A stretch of DNA of 64,000 nucleotides from Lactobacillus sp. UCMA15818 (GCF_030400225.1 NZ_VJYB01000007.1:1-64000), one strand, 5' to 3'. Positions 1-9,555 are shown, counted from the first letter of the stretch. Notes: generated by a model not told the origin, from the sequence alone. Translations and numbers: made by a program.

Positions 1-110
1 TCAAAACTTCCGGTGAATGCAAGCATTCGGTGAAAGTTTTGCGTTCGACTTGCATGTATTAGGCACGCCGCCAGCGTTCGTCCTGAGCCAGGATCAAACT
101 CTCATTTTAA
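1..110 (-). rRNA. 16S ribosomal RNA, 5' end only
   Basis: The reverse complement contains the universal 16S start (AGAGTTTGATCCTGGCTCAG), followed by the conserved GACGAACGCTGGCGGCGTGCC segment and the start of variable region V1. The gene runs off the left edge, so only about 110 of ~1550 bases are present. The mature 5' end near 110 is set by analogy with other lactobacilli. The V1 hairpin sequence is of Lactobacillaceae type. Confidence 0.97.
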
Positions 111-259
111 AAGTTTGTGACTCTTTAATTAATTATTTACTAGCGAATTGACTTCGCAAATGTTTGCTCTTGTACTAAACAAGAGACCCTACACATTTGA
201 TTTGTCGAAACTTTGTTCAGTTTTCAAAGGTCTACATAATTGCTTAACACAACTATTCA

Positions 260-288
260 ATAATATCATCATCGTTCATTAAAGTCAA
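260..288 (-). promoter_or_regulatory. rrn promoter P2
   Basis: On the minus strand a -35 TTGACT (288-283) and a -10 TATTAT (265-260) are separated by 17 nt, about 150 nt before the mature 16S start. The leader between them carries the AT-rich sequence and the GACCTTTGAAAACTGAAC motif common in lactobacillar pre-rRNA leaders. It is the downstream one of two tandem rrn promoters. Confidence 0.85.
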
Positions 289-379
289 TAACTTTTTTTG
301 AATAAAAATACCTGTAGAACTAATAAATATTCAAATATTTACTTTAGCTAAGTATTCATATCTTTCAACGACAACAAAT

Positions 380-408
380 ATAATACCAATTATTACACTA
401 CACGTCAA
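380..408 (-). promoter_or_regulatory. rrn promoter P1
   Basis: On the minus strand a -35 TTGACG (408-403) and a -10 TATTAT (385-380) are separated by 17 nt. It lies exactly 120 bp upstream of P2. Tandem P1/P2 spaced about 100 bp apart is the normal design of Firmicute rRNA operons. The flanks are AT-rich, as expected for UP-type elements. Confidence 0.8.
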
Positions 409-544
409 GAAGTTTTTTTATTTATTCCAAATACTTCTAAATTACATTTATATCCGCTAAAAAAGATAAATGTACTACCTCTTTATAATAACTCTGACTC
501 ATTGAATACTATCAATAATTTCACTTAATTATCGTTGAGCTAAG

Positions 545-739
545 TACAGCGGCACAGTATTCAAACATAAGAAAAGATACTGTACTAATACAGATACTTT
601 TAGTACTAACTTGGGCCTGTGAATGAAGTATATAACTATGAACAACTCAAAATAAATAATTACAACCTACCAAACGTATTTGCGTGTAGTCAATAAAAAG
701 GAACCAGACTAAAAGTTAAATTTTGATCTAGTCCCAGGG
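545..739 (+). repeat. Composite 3'-flank repeat, copy R1 (degenerate)
   Basis: The left part carries the repeat landmarks (TACTTTTAGTACTAACTTG near 594-613, then a CGTATTTGCGTG segment near 675-687). It ends in the palindromic core at 701-737, which reads as TCAAAATTTAACTTTT on the minus strand. The gene-free stretch 111-991 is otherwise explained by the rRNA leader, two rrn promoters, this repeat, the ltaS terminator and repeat R2. I see no gene in it. Confidence 0.6.
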
Positions 740-769
740 ACTTATAGTCGCCCTTAGCTTCACTTGCAG

Positions 770-823
770 CGTAAAACAAAAAGTTCTGGTATTAACTGAT
801 TTTCACCAATTAATACCAGAACT
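770..823 (-). terminator. ltaS terminator
   Basis: A 14-bp perfect stem (arms 782-795 and 810-823, AGTTCTGGTATTAA and its complement) is followed on the minus strand by a T-rich run (TTTTTGTTTT). It lies downstream of ltaS and ends that transcript. The sequence differs from the repeat-family palindrome but occupies the same position next to repeat module R2. Confidence 0.8.
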
Positions 824-835
824 AATCTTAGATTA

Positions 836-975
836 TTTATTTGTTATTGATAAATATATTCCATAAGTCAAAATTCTCTGTCCAACTTTGAGAATTACCC
901 ATAGCAACATACATTCATATTGTTCGTAATTTCGAGTTAATACACACATTTTCCTGACTTATATCCGACTTACCT
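836..975 (-). repeat. Composite 3'-flank repeat, copy R2 (long hairpin module)
   Basis: In minus orientation this is a full-length hairpin module. Outer arms ATAAGTC (962-956) and GACTTAT (869-863) pair around a longer imperfect stem. The module aligns with the copy at 23281-23400, where the corresponding arms are CAAGGC and GCCTTG. It ends just before the ltaS stop codon. Confidence 0.7.
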
Positions 976-991
976 CTCTTGGATAACTTTT

Positions 992-3046
992 CTATTTTAG
1001 TTCAGGCGCATCTGTCTTAAACAAATTTACAGTTGAACCGCCATATTTCTCAACTAGGCTAGTTCCCTTTTTCTGAGCAGCTTTTAAGTTCTTAATTCCA
1101 TCTGCATACTTGTAGCTGTAATTACTCTTATTTACCTTCTTAAATCCGGAAGGCGTGTAAAATCTTAAAAGATCACCAGTAACAATCTTATCCGATAATG
1201 ACAGCACTTTATCCGTATGGGATTGCATAGAATTAACCTGTTCCTTTTGTTCAGTAGTTAGATTTTCAACTACCTTACCGCTGCTATCATATACCTTACT
1301 CCCAATTTTTGAATATGTTGGTGAAACATAGTCACCGTCTCTAAATGCTACTGTCTGGTTCCTATTCTCCGAAAGCAAATCATTACCCAACTGAATCATA
1401 TTAGAAGAGTCAATACCCAATAAGTCTTCCAAAGTAGGCATTACATCAATTTCACCACCATAAGTATGATTAACACCACCCTTTAGCCCATTCAAATGAA
1501 TCATAAATGGTACCTTTTGGAACATTGCCAAATCATAACTTGAAACAGACTTCTTTCCCAGCAATTGTGCAATTGCTTTCTTGTGATTATTTGAAATACC
1601 ATAATGATCACCATAAACAACGATCATTGAATTGTTGTATAGACCTGATTTCTTCAAATAAGATATAAATTCGCCAAATGCTTGATCCAAATAATGTGCT
1701 GTCTGGACGTACCCGTCAACAGTCTTATCACCCGTCGTAGTCTTTGCAATAGTTTGATTTTGCTTATCTAATTCATATGGATAATGATTCGTAACAGTAA
1801 TCAGCTTTGCATAAAACGGTTGCGGCAACTGTTGAATATATTTAGTCGCCTGTTTCAAGAATATCTTATCTTTCAGACCATATCCTACACTATAATCAGT
1901 TTTTTGCTTGTAATAATCATCATCAAAGAAGTATTGATATCCCCAAGATTTATAAGTATTATCTCTATTCCAGAAACTTCCTACATCTCCATGAAAAGCT
2001 GCTGTTGAATACCCTTTTTGATCCAAAATAGCAGGTAATGCTTGGAAAGTGTTTGAAGTTCCGTATTGTGTCATCACTGAGCCAGATGGTAAACCAAATA
2101 ATGAATTCTCCAACATTGTTTCAGCATCTGAAGTTTTTCCTTGTCCTACTTGATTGAAAAAGTTATCAAAGGATAATGTACTGCTGTCAGAATAGAATTT
2201 ATTGATGTTTGGAGTAACTTCTTTTCCATCTACCTTATAATTAATCAAAAATTGTTGAAAACTCTCTAAGTGAAAAATAAAGACATTTTTTCCCTTTGCT
2301 TTACCATAATATGAAATGTTAGAAGATGATCGATTTTTCTTCAAATAAGACAACACAGATTTTAAATCATTACTGCTAGCATTTGCTCTAGTCGAACTTT
2401 CCTTATACGTCTCATAAACATTATATCCCGTATAAAAGTTTAATCCTAGATATTTTACTATATAGTTGTTATCAAATGTTCTTGTTAATAATTGTGGCCT
2501 ATTCTTCTCGGAAACAGTTATATTTAATGCAAATAGAACTACTGATAAAGCAGTAACTACCCCTGCCAACTTAAAATTCGTTTTTCTCTTATCGATTTTG
2601 ATAACTCTAAAAAGTAAAAGTAGACTTAAAATTATAAAATCTGAAAATACTAAGAAATCACTTGGCCGTATAATTTCCATAATGCTAAGTCCCAAATTAT
2701 TTGAAACTGAACCAGAGGATTTGATTATTCCCACAGATAAGAAATCTGAAAACTCTCGATAATAAAGAATATTAGCAAACAGCAACAGTGATGCTAACAA
2801 ATCAATTATCATCATAATCCAATATGATTTTTTCCCTCTAAAATATAATGCAATCCCCAAAAGTAATAATCCAAACGGAAGTGGATTCAACATTAAGATT
2901 GCCTCTTGAACCCCACCAGTAACCCCTAAACTGAACTTCGTCTGGTAAGTCCAATAAGTTTTAATCCAGAAACAAACCATTAATAAAACAAAGAAACCAT
3001 TTTTGGTGTTCAGGATATTCCTAATCTTGTTTAAGACCGACCCCAT
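992..3046 (-). CDS. ltaS: Lipoteichoic acid synthase (LtaS family)
   Basis: Polymerises glycerol phosphate from phosphatidylglycerol onto a glycolipid anchor outside the membrane to make lipoteichoic acid. The 684-residue protein has about five N-terminal membrane helices (residues 18-175) and then an extracellular sulfatase-type domain. The nucleophile is Thr305 in GKTSDAE, metal ligands include Glu261 (HLESF) and Asp480-His481 (YGDHYG), and Trp359/Arg361 match the substrate-site motif of Staphylococcus aureus LtaS. An Ala-x-Ala site near residues 221-223 could be the signal-peptidase cut that releases the enzyme domain. GGAGG lies 7 nt before the ATG, and a TATAAT box lies upstream without a clear -35. 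The glycolipid-anchor genes follow upstream on the same strand. Lactobacilli often carry paralogues, so a more specialised role is possible. Confidence 0.95.
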   Translation of the reverse strand: MGSVLNKIRNILNTKNGFFVLLMVCFWIKTYWTYQTKFSLGVTGGVQEAILMLNPLPFGLLLLGIALYFRGKKSYWIMMIIDLLASLLLFANILYYREFSDFLSVGIIKSSGSVSNNLGLSIMEIIRPSDFLVFSDFIILSLLLLFRVIKIDKRKTNFKLAGVVTALSVVLFALNITVSEKNRPQLLTRTFDNNYIVKYLGLNFYTGYNVYETYKESSTRANASSNDLKSVLSYLKKNRSSSNISYYGKAKGKNVFIFHLESFQQFLINYKVDGKEVTPNINKFYSDSSTLSFDNFFNQVGQGKTSDAETMLENSLFGLPSGSVMTQYGTSNTFQALPAILDQKGYSTAAFHGDVGSFWNRDNTYKSWGYQYFFDDDYYKQKTDYSVGYGLKDKIFLKQATKYIQQLPQPFYAKLITVTNHYPYELDKQNQTIAKTTTGDKTVDGYVQTAHYLDQAFGEFISYLKKSGLYNNSMIVVYGDHYGISNNHKKAIAQLLGKKSVSSYDLAMFQKVPFMIHLNGLKGGVNHTYGGEIDVMPTLEDLLGIDSSNMIQLGNDLLSENRNQTVAFRDGDYVSPTYSKIGSKVYDSSGKVVENLTTEQKEQVNSMQSHTDKVLSLSDKIVTGDLLRFYTPSGFKKVNKSNYSYKYADGIKNLKAAQKKGTSLVEKYGGSTVNLFKTDAPELK

Positions 3047-3144
3047 TAAACTGCCTCCATCTTCAAAATATCATTTAGACTAATTATATCCCTATTTGTG
3101 CACACAACATAAAAATAAAACTCATCTTCAATTTTTTTTAACAA

Positions 3145-3378
3145 TTAGTCATTCAATAAATCGTAAATCTCCATTGCAGCTAAATCAATATTGTCAAATT
3201 CAAATTTCTGTTTATCTGACGATTCTTCAAGAGTAAATGTGTCTGTTTCCTTATCATAGCTAACTACTCCACGTTCACGCCCATCTTTTTCAAAGCGTCT
3301 GCTCTGAACCTCATCACTTTGTTCTTTAACCATTGCATCTAAACGTGAAATTATTGCTGTCAATTGTGAAATCTCCAT
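3145..3378 (-). CDS. ykuJ: YkuJ family small protein
   Basis: A 77-residue acidic cytoplasmic protein matching the YkuJ/DUF1797 family in length and pattern, with an N-terminal helix (SQLTAIISRLDAM), a short beta region (RFEKDGRERGVVSYD) and a C-terminal FDNIDLAAMEIYDLL helix. The family is conserved across Firmicutes without an assigned biochemical role. AAGAAGGAG lies 9 nt before the ATG. It sits alone between ltaS and the glycolipid operon, with intergenic DNA on both sides. Confidence 0.85.
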   Translation of the reverse strand: MEISQLTAIISRLDAMVKEQSDEVQSRRFEKDGRERGVVSYDKETDTFTLEESSDKQKFEFDNIDLAAMEIYDLLND

Positions 3379-3744
3379 TTTAAAAAACTCCTTCTTTCCA
3401 GATTGAAAAACAATCCTTAAATGAACATAATAAATTTATTTTAACAAATAAAAATTAAACATACACGAAATATATCACTTTTATCATTCAAATAACATTA
3501 AAAAAGTTTAAAAAACATGTGTCTTAATATAAAAACAAATAAAAGAATTAATAAATCCCCCTCTTTTTAGATTGCTTTTATAATAGTCACGCATAAAAAT
3601 GTATTTTGCGGTTGCCATTCAATTTACAAATCTCCCTTAAAATAATTTCCAATAGTTGATGCAATAATTTTAATCTGATTAACTCCTGTTTTCAATATCA
3701 TTTTATTCGATTTTGATTAAGCCCTCTACCCTCCAGCTCAATAG
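3379..3744. other. AT-rich gene-free stretch
   Basis: This lies between ykuJ and repeat R3. It holds the ykuJ ribosome binding site and presumably its promoter, for which I could not find a convincing -35/-10 pair. I see no open reading frame with a ribosome binding site and no recognisable RNA. Confidence 0.5.
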
Positions 3745-3830
3745 AAAAAGGGCTGATTCAAAATTTAGCTTTTAAACCAACCCTCAATATATTACAAACA
3801 ATCGTGTTTCATAAGTCAAAATTCCCCTGA
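3745..3830 (+). repeat. Composite 3'-flank repeat, copy R3
   Basis: A palindromic core (3749-3784, GGGCTGATTCAAAATTTAGC with a complementary right arm) is followed by a remnant of the long module (ATAAGTCAAAATTCCCC, 3811-3827). It lies downstream of the flippase-like gene and can end that transcript. Confidence 0.6.
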
Positions 3831-3910
3831 ATACGAAAAAGCCCCTCATCTTTAGAAAGCTCCCTGATTCCACAAAGACTGTCCAACAGAGGACGAGTTA
3901 ATTCAAAAAA

Positions 3911-4924
3911 TTATTTTTCTCTACTTTTAGGTGGGATAATCAATGCAATCATCCCAAGAAGCATTCCAAAGTAATAAGTCACAAAGCGCCACAAAATCAT
4001 GGCTAATACTAACTTACTAGAATTGGCTATAAATGTTGAGAAGATCATTGAAAAACTATACTCTGCCCCTCCTGAACCACCCGGAATTGGGAACAGCGAA
4101 ATAACCATTACAATAAGGATATGCAGTGTAATGACTAATAATATTTGAGCATGCGAAACATTCAATGCTAACAAAATAAAATAGGGTATCACATAATAAA
4201 AAGATAACTGAACAAGAGTCAATAGACTTATTTTCAGTAATAGCTTCCAATTACCCTTCAGGCGCACACTTTCCTCATAAAAATTATCAATTTTTTCATC
4301 AATCGCTTTTTCCCATTTCATGTAGCGTTCAGAATTAGAGAACCATTTGACAGGCTTAAACAACAGCTTAACTAATTTCTTAGTAAAGTCATACCAGTAC
4401 ATTACCAATAATAGTGCCAATATAACTACTAAATGCACTACAAATCCAAAAATAAATAAAATAGACAAGGCATGCATCTTGTCTGCTATCAAATGAAAAC
4501 CGATGAATAATGCAAATACAAAATTAATAACAATCATTGACTGATATACCACAAATTTCATTAAAAGAACTGATGTTGCTCTCCCTGCATCAATACCAGA
4601 TTGTAGGAGTGCAAACAATTGTGCGGGTTGTCCTCCAGAAGAAAAGGGGGTAATTCCATTAAAAAGTTGTTCAATCAAAGGTATTCTAACAGTATCCCGC
4701 CAACTAAATTTAGATCCTTCACGATGTAATAGTATTTTGACCACAACAGCTTCAATCAATAATGATAGCCCCATACTTGCAAATGCAACTAGCAACCAAC
4801 CCCATTTAAGCGAAGAAACATCATGCATTAATGAACCGAATGAAATATCGCGCAAAGAGAATCCTAAAATAATACTCCCAAAGATAAACATCAACAATAA
4901 GACAATTTTATTTTTCTTTGTCAT
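3911..4924 (-). CDS. Flippase-like membrane protein (YbhN/MprF N-domain family)
   Basis: A 337-residue polytopic membrane protein of the lysylphosphatidylglycerol synthase TM-region family (UPF0104/COG0392), which corresponds to the flippase half of MprF without the aminoacyl-transfer domain. About eight helices are visible, and the family pattern FNGITPFSSGGQPAQ sits near residues 88-102, with PIPGGSGGAEYSF in the last third. Its ATG overlaps the stop of the upstream glycosyltransferase (ATGA), so it is translationally coupled. In this position it probably moves the glycolipid or a related lipid across the membrane for LTA assembly, which is inference from context. Confidence 0.85.
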   Translation of the reverse strand: MTKKNKIVLLLMFIFGSIILGFSLRDISFGSLMHDVSSLKWGWLLVAFASMGLSLLIEAVVVKILLHREGSKFSWRDTVRIPLIEQLFNGITPFSSGGQPAQLFALLQSGIDAGRATSVLLMKFVVYQSMIVINFVFALFIGFHLIADKMHALSILFIFGFVVHLVVILALLLVMYWYDFTKKLVKLLFKPVKWFSNSERYMKWEKAIDEKIDNFYEESVRLKGNWKLLLKISLLTLVQLSFYYVIPYFILLALNVSHAQILLVITLHILIVMVISLFPIPGGSGGAEYSFSMIFSTFIANSSKLVLAMILWRFVTYYFGMLLGMIALIIPPKSREK

Positions 4925-5949
4925 CCCTTCACCATCTCAGTCTGCTGACAGTAAAAGTCGTACCATATTTTAGCTAGATTATCCTCTGAATAAAAGTTCG
5001 AAGCACTTAATGACTTTTGACACATTTCATTAATTAATTCAGACTTATTTGCCAAATTCCTTAAAATCACCTCAAATTCAGCGACATCTTTGCCAGACAG
5101 ATAATATCCCTTCAAGATGACCTCGTATAATTCAAGTGACCGCAATACGACAGGTGTCCCTGTGCTGAAAGCTTCTAATATACTCATCGGAAAAAGCTCG
5201 TTGTATGATGGTAACAAAAAGACATCAGCTGCATTATAATAATCATTCATCTGTATGCGATCAACTATTCCTGGAAAAATAAGATTCTTTGGAGGATTAT
5301 CAACAACCTTCTTAAGCTCATCATATCCATCCGTAATTTTTCCAAAAGAAAAACCTCCGACCCATACGAACTGAAATTCTGGCAACTTCTTAGCGAGTTC
5401 AATAAAATCAGGAACACCTTTACGTTCCTGAACTTGTCCAACTCCAAGTATAACGAATTTATTCTGAGCAATTCCAAGTCTTTCTCTAATCTTTATTTTT
5501 CCTTCAGTATTTTGAGAAAAAAAGACATCTCGCGAAACAAAATTAGGAATATACGTGATTTTATCTTTTGAAATTCCATATTTTTCAAGATCTTTTATAA
5601 AAATCGGGTTGACAACCACCAAATGATCCATTCTACGATAAAATGCAATTACATAACGATAAACAACTTTTTTAATAATCCAAGGCAACTTCAAACTGCC
5701 CTCTAGTGTCTCGGGTAAAAAATGGACATATCCAATTTTTCGACCTCTCCCTGGAAAGAAGGTTGTCAAAAAGAAGAGCGGATCAATCGTATGATAATGG
5801 CTGATATCAGACTTGCTAAATTTATTAATTGATATTTCTAACTTTCCTGATAACTTTTTGCGCAACAATCCGATTAGCTCTGTATACGCACTACCAACCC
5901 CTTGCCCCTTTACTTTCGTGGCAGAAGAAAACATCTGAATCTTCAACAT
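4921..5949 (-). CDS. GT4 glycosyltransferase, probable second glycolipid-anchor enzyme
   Basis: A 342-residue GT-B fold enzyme of family GT4. The C-terminal nucleotide-sugar site shows the EX7E-type motif around NELFPMSILEAFSTGTPVV, and GVGQVQERKG marks the start of the second Rossmann domain. It resembles LafB-type enzymes, which add a second sugar to monoglucosyl-diacylglycerol to make the disaccharide anchor of lipoteichoic acid. AAGGGAG lies 7 nt before the ATG. It is 16 nt downstream of the partner glycosyltransferase and overlaps the flippase gene. The exact sugar, glucose or galactose, cannot be read from sequence. Confidence 0.8.
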   Translation of the reverse strand: MLKIQMFSSATKVKGQGVGSAYTELIGLLRKKLSGKLEISINKFSKSDISHYHTIDPLFFLTTFFPGRGRKIGYVHFLPETLEGSLKLPWIIKKVVYRYVIAFYRRMDHLVVVNPIFIKDLEKYGISKDKITYIPNFVSRDVFFSQNTEGKIKIRERLGIAQNKFVILGVGQVQERKGVPDFIELAKKLPEFQFVWVGGFSFGKITDGYDELKKVVDNPPKNLIFPGIVDRIQMNDYYNAADVFLLPSYNELFPMSILEAFSTGTPVVLRSLELYEVILKGYYLSGKDVAEFEVILRNLANKSELINEMCQKSLSASNFYSEDNLAKIWYDFYCQQTEMVKG

Positions 5950-5965
5950 CTTAAAACTCCCTTAA

Positions 5966-7150
5966 TCAGCCCGTTTCGCTAGAATGACTAGTTTCACTTT
6001 CCTTACCATACAATGCTTTACAATCGGCGTAGAACTGTAATATTTTCTCGCCAAAATTGTCTGCAGAAATAGAAGTTAATTTGGACCTTAGTTTATCTTG
6101 ATTAATTTGTTCCTTACTTTTATCCAAGTAAAAAACAATTTTATCAATTAATTCATCTTTGTTGCTAAAAGTTCCACCAAAATCTCTATCACTCAACAAC
6201 TCATCAGTATATGGACTATGCGTAGCTACAACACGTAGTCCAGACGCCATAGCTTCAATATAGGTCAAACCCTGCGATTCAGAAATAGAAGTTGAGACAA
6301 ACAAATCAGCTGTATGATAATAATTAGCAACCTCTTCATTATCTACCTCACCGGTAAAAATGACAGCTGATTCTAATTTCAAATCAGTAACTTGTTGTTT
6401 TAAAGATTCCATAGCTGGACCATCACCAACAATTAATAGTTTTACATCCGGTATTTTTTTTAATACTTCAGGTAAGACATTTATCAATCTATCAATGTTC
6501 TTCTCATAAGCTAGTCTGCTTAATGTCAACAATATTGGTGTATCACTCTTAAAATTATATTTTTCACGTAAGTCTAAATCGGCTGTAACGTCCTCAAACT
6601 TCTTAATATCAACACCTGTTGGAATCACTGTCACAGGAGTCTTAATCCCATATCGATCCAAAGTATCCAAGACTCTTTCACTTGGTGCAACAATCCCAGT
6701 CATATGGTAACAAAATGTACGTGACATCTGCTTCACATGATATGGCTTCAATAACTTACCCTTAGCGACATAATGTAAATAATCCTCATACATTGTGTGA
6801 TAGGTATGGATACATGGAATCTTCAGGTTTTTAGCAACAAATTTACCAATCCACCCCATCGAAAATTCTGTCTGAGTATGCACAACATCCAACTCCAGAT
6901 CCCTTGCAACCTGATAAGCCCTAAACAGACCTCTGACTGCAATTCGTCGATCAGTGAATGAAATGAAAGGTATGCTGCTAAATCTAAAGATGTTTCTTTC
7001 GTATTGATTAGGCTCGACATTTGGATCAGTCGTTGTAAAAATGTACACATTGTGCCCATGTTGTTCCAACTGTTCACGTAATGTTTTAACAGAGGTAGCT
7101 ACGCCACTGACTTGCGGAAAATAAGTATCCGTAAAAATCCCAATATTCAC
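5966..7150 (-). CDS. 1,2-diacylglycerol glucosyltransferase (LafA/alpha-MGlcDAG synthase type)
   Basis: A GT4 enzyme that probably transfers glucose from UDP-glucose to diacylglycerol, the first step of the LTA glycolipid anchor. It shows the family N-terminus IGIFTDTYFPQVSGVATS, the HTQTEFSMGW and HTYHTMYEDYLHY segments, and the EX7E donor-site motif in ESQGLTYIEAMASG. The GTG at 7150 is chosen over the ATG at 7156: AAGGGGG (7163-7157) lies 6 nt before the GTG but directly abuts the ATG. This is the first gene of a three-gene operon with the second glycosyltransferase and the flippase-like protein. UDP-glucose would come from galU at about 25.5 kb. Confidence 0.88.
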   Translation of the reverse strand: MNIGIFTDTYFPQVSGVATSVKTLREQLEQHGHNVYIFTTTDPNVEPNQYERNIFRFSSIPFISFTDRRIAVRGLFRAYQVARDLELDVVHTQTEFSMGWIGKFVAKNLKIPCIHTYHTMYEDYLHYVAKGKLLKPYHVKQMSRTFCYHMTGIVAPSERVLDTLDRYGIKTPVTVIPTGVDIKKFEDVTADLDLREKYNFKSDTPILLTLSRLAYEKNIDRLINVLPEVLKKIPDVKLLIVGDGPAMESLKQQVTDLKLESAVIFTGEVDNEEVANYYHTADLFVSTSISESQGLTYIEAMASGLRVVATHSPYTDELLSDRDFGGTFSNKDELIDKIVFYLDKSKEQINQDKLRSKLTSISADNFGEKILQFYADCKALYGKESETSHSSETG

Positions 7151-7184
7151 GAGCATCCCCCTTAATAATTAATAGTCATTGTTA

Positions 7185-7213
7185 ATTATATTGGTTCCGC
7201 CAACTTAATGCAA
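7185..7213 (-). promoter_or_regulatory. Promoter of the glycolipid operon
   Basis: On the minus strand a -35 TTGCAT (7213-7208), a 17-nt spacer and a perfect -10 TATAAT (7190-7185). The start point would leave only a ~15-nt leader before the ribosome binding site at 7163. Confidence 0.8.
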
Positions 7214-7403
7214 TGATTCCTCAATTTTTCATTAAAAATCATTTTTAATCTTAATAGTTTTTTTACTTAATCTTCAAATTCAAATAAAATAACGCATACG
7301 AATTTGTACTTTAGCAAGCAATGCTGATACTAAATTAAAAAATAGCGTACATCTATCTTCCCATTAGTAATTCAAGGTTGCAAAAAAAATTTTGTCTGAT
7401 CAG

Positions 7404-7464
7404 CCTTATTTATCAAGAATAAGCAAAGAGGCTAGATCAAAATTTAACTTTTGACCCAGCCCCT
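7404..7464 (+). repeat. Composite 3'-flank repeat, copy R4 (core palindrome)
   Basis: The palindromic core at 7428-7464 (GAGGCTAGATCAAAATTT and TTGACCCAGCCCC) is preceded by TTATTTATCAAGAATAA, the end of the long module. It lies immediately downstream of ptsI and probably serves as its terminator. The rest of the 330-nt gap (7214-7403) is AT-rich and featureless to my reading. Confidence 0.7.
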
Positions 7465-7479
7465 AAAATGAACTATCTA

Positions 7480-9201
7480 TTACTTAGTAAACTCTTTAAC
7501 TAAAGAAATAACTTCTTCAGTTGTTTCACATTCACTAACTGCTTTTTCAGCTAATTTTTTCATTTTCTCTGTATCTAACTTTTTCATTAAACTACGTGTC
7601 TTAAGGATAGAAGTTGCACTCATTGAAAATTCATCAAGACCGAGACCTGCTAAAATAGGTACAGCAATCTGATCGCCCGCCATCTCGCCACACATTCCGG
7701 TCCACTTACCTTCTGCATGTGAAGCATCAATAATATTCTTAATAAGACGTAAAATTGATGGATTATAAGGCTGATATAAATAAGAAACACGTTCATTTCC
7801 GCGGTCAGCAGCCATAGTATATTGAATCAAGTCATTGGTTCCAATACTGAAGAAATCAGAATACTTAGCTAATTTATCAGCAATCATCGCTGCTGCAGGA
7901 ATTTCCATCATCATACCAACTTCAATGTCGTCCGAGACGGGTTTCCCAGCTTTAACAAATTTAGCCTTTTCTTCCTCAAAGATAGCTTTAGCATCTTTAA
8001 ATTCCTTTATTGTAGCAATCATTGGAAACATAATTGCTAGACGCCCATAATTAGATGCACGCAACAAAGCCCTTAACTGCGTCCTGAAAATATCTTGCTT
8101 ATCCAAACTAATACGAATAGCACGATATCCTAAGAATGGATTCATTTCTTCTGGCAACGGCAAATAAGGTAATTCTTTATCGCCACCAATATCCATTGTA
8201 CGAACAACAACTTGTTTACCATTCATACCTTCAACAGCTTGTTTATATGCCTCGAATTGATCATCTTCACTAGGAAATTCGCTTGCATCCATGTACAAAA
8301 ATTCTGAACGGAACAAGCCGACAGCTTCGGCACCATTATCAGTTGCACCTACAACATCCTTCGGTGTACCAATATTAGCCCCCAAAATAAATTGCTTACC
8401 ATTTGCTGTAAGCGTCTTAGCATCCTTCAATTCTTTCCATTCAGCTTTTTGCTTAACAAAATCAGAAGCCTTATCTTCATACTTCTTTAATTCTTGATTA
8501 GAAGGTTCAATAATCGCTTCGCCTTCAATGCCATCGATGATAACAGTTTGATCCTCTTTAATTGCGGTAGTAGCATTGCCTGAACCAACAATAGCAGGAA
8601 TTTCAAGGGTCCGAGACATAATAGCTGAATGCGATGTCCGTCCACCTATATCAGTGATAAACCCCTTTACAAAATTCCTATCCAATTGTGCTGTATCGGA
8701 TGGAGTTAAATCATGTGCCACAATCACTACTTCTTCATTAATCAGAGCAGGATTAGGCAACGTAACTCCTAGTAAATGGCTCAAAACACGTTTAGTAACG
8801 TCTCGAATATCGCCCGCACGTTCTTTCATATAGGCATTATCTGTCATACCCTCAAACATCGCGATAAAACCATCGGTTACTTCTTTTAAGGCTTCCTCGG
8901 CGTTAACTTTGTCATTTACAATCTTGTCCTTGATGTTTCCAAGCAATTCAGGATCAGATAAAATTGTTAAATGTGCCTCAAAAACTTCTGCTTCTTCTGC
9001 ACCTAAATTTGTAGCAGCCTTCTCTTTGATAATCTTGAGATCAGCTTTTGCAGCTTCAACCGCATCGTCCAACCGCTTAGTCTCAGCTTCTGTATCTTCA
9101 ACAGAACTTTCGGAAAACGATAAATCTGGTTGAACGAGCATATATGCTTTTGCTGTAGCGATACCATCACTCGCAGCAATACCCTTCAACATTTCAGACA
9201 T
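7480..9201 (-). CDS. ptsI: Phosphoenolpyruvate-protein phosphotransferase, PTS enzyme I
   Basis: Takes phosphate from PEP and passes it to HPr, the first step of all PTS sugar uptake. The 573-residue length is normal. The phospho-accepting His191 lies in [10 protein letters not shown], and the C-terminal PEP-binding domain shows [25 protein letters not shown], the [16 protein letters not shown] motif and the conserved Cys in GMCGEMAGD. Its ATG overlaps the ptsH stop (TAATG), so the two are translationally coupled. It forms a ptsHI operon with repeat R4 as likely terminator. Confidence 0.98.
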   Translation of the reverse strand: MSEMLKGIAASDGIATAKAYMLVQPDLSFSESSVEDTEAETKRLDDAVEAAKADLKIIKEKAATNLGAEEAEVFEAHLTILSDPELLGNIKDKIVNDKVNAEEALKEVTDGFIAMFEGMTDNAYMKERAGDIRDVTKRVLSHLLGVTLPNPALINEEVVIVAHDLTPSDTAQLDRNFVKGFITDIGGRTSHSAIMSRTLEIPAIVGSGNATTAIKEDQTVIIDGIEGEAIIEPSNQELKKYEDKASDFVKQKAEWKELKDAKTLTANGKQFILGANIGTPKDVVGATDNGAEAVGLFRSEFLYMDASEFPSEDDQFEAYKQAVEGMNGKQVVVRTMDIGGDKELPYLPLPEEMNPFLGYRAIRISLDKQDIFRTQLRALLRASNYGRLAIMFPMIATIKEFKDAKAIFEEEKAKFVKAGKPVSDDIEVGMMMEIPAAAMIADKLAKYSDFFSIGTNDLIQYTMAADRGNERVSYLYQPYNPSILRLIKNIIDASHAEGKWTGMCGEMAGDQIAVPILAGLGLDEFSMSATSILKTRSLMKKLDTEKMKKLAEKAVSECETTEEVISLVKEFTK

Positions 9202-9467
9202 TATTCTGCAAGTCCTTCCTTTGTCATTGCATCAGCAATTGCTGCAAGTGCATCTGTTTCATCTGCACCATCAGCATTAATTGTAACATCAGCATTTTGA
9301 CCAACGCCAAGTGACATAACACCCATGATTGATTTCAAGTTAACAGATTTTTCTTTGTAGGTCAAAGTAATATCTGAATTAAACTTGCTTGCTGCCTGCA
9401 CCAAAAGCGTTGCTGGGCGAGCGTGAATACCTGTTTCTGCGATAATGTGAAATTCTTTCTTTTCCAT
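9201..9467 (-). CDS. ptsH: Phosphocarrier protein HPr
   Basis: An 88-residue carrier that relays phosphate from enzyme I to the sugar-specific EIIA domains and, when phosphorylated on serine, acts as CcpA co-repressor. His15 in GIHARPA is the EI-phosphorylated site and Ser46 in [11 protein letters not shown] is the HPr-kinase site, so both metabolic and regulatory roles are intact. It is the first gene of ptsHI. Confidence 0.98.
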   Translation of the reverse strand: MEKKEFHIIAETGIHARPATLLVQAASKFNSDITLTYKEKSVNLKSIMGVMSLGVGQNADVTINADGADETDALAAIADAMTKEGLAE

Positions 9468-9518
9468 GTCTAGTCGAACTCCTTTACGTTATAAATAAAG
9501 TATTTTAAGAACTCATCT

Positions 9519-9555
9519 GAAAATGAAAACGTCTCAAGAACACGTTTTCATTATA
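9519..9555 (-). promoter_or_regulatory. ptsH leader: inverted repeat/cre-like site and possible -10
   Basis: TGAAAACGT and ACGTTTTCA form a 9-bp inverted repeat with a 9-nt centre (about 9524-9550). The minus-strand half TGAAAACGTGTTCT fits the CcpA cre consensus at 12 of 14 positions. A TATAAT (9555-9550) directly abuts it, but its -35 is poor. An alternative pair, TTGTAT-17-TAACAT, lies farther upstream. CcpA control or a leader hairpin are both possible. Confidence 0.4.

Noticed and set aside
110-991. tRNA or 5S gene in the gap beside the 16S gene
   Set aside because: No cloverleaf or TTCGA/GGTTCGA-type signature; the stretch is leader, promoters, repeats and a terminator.
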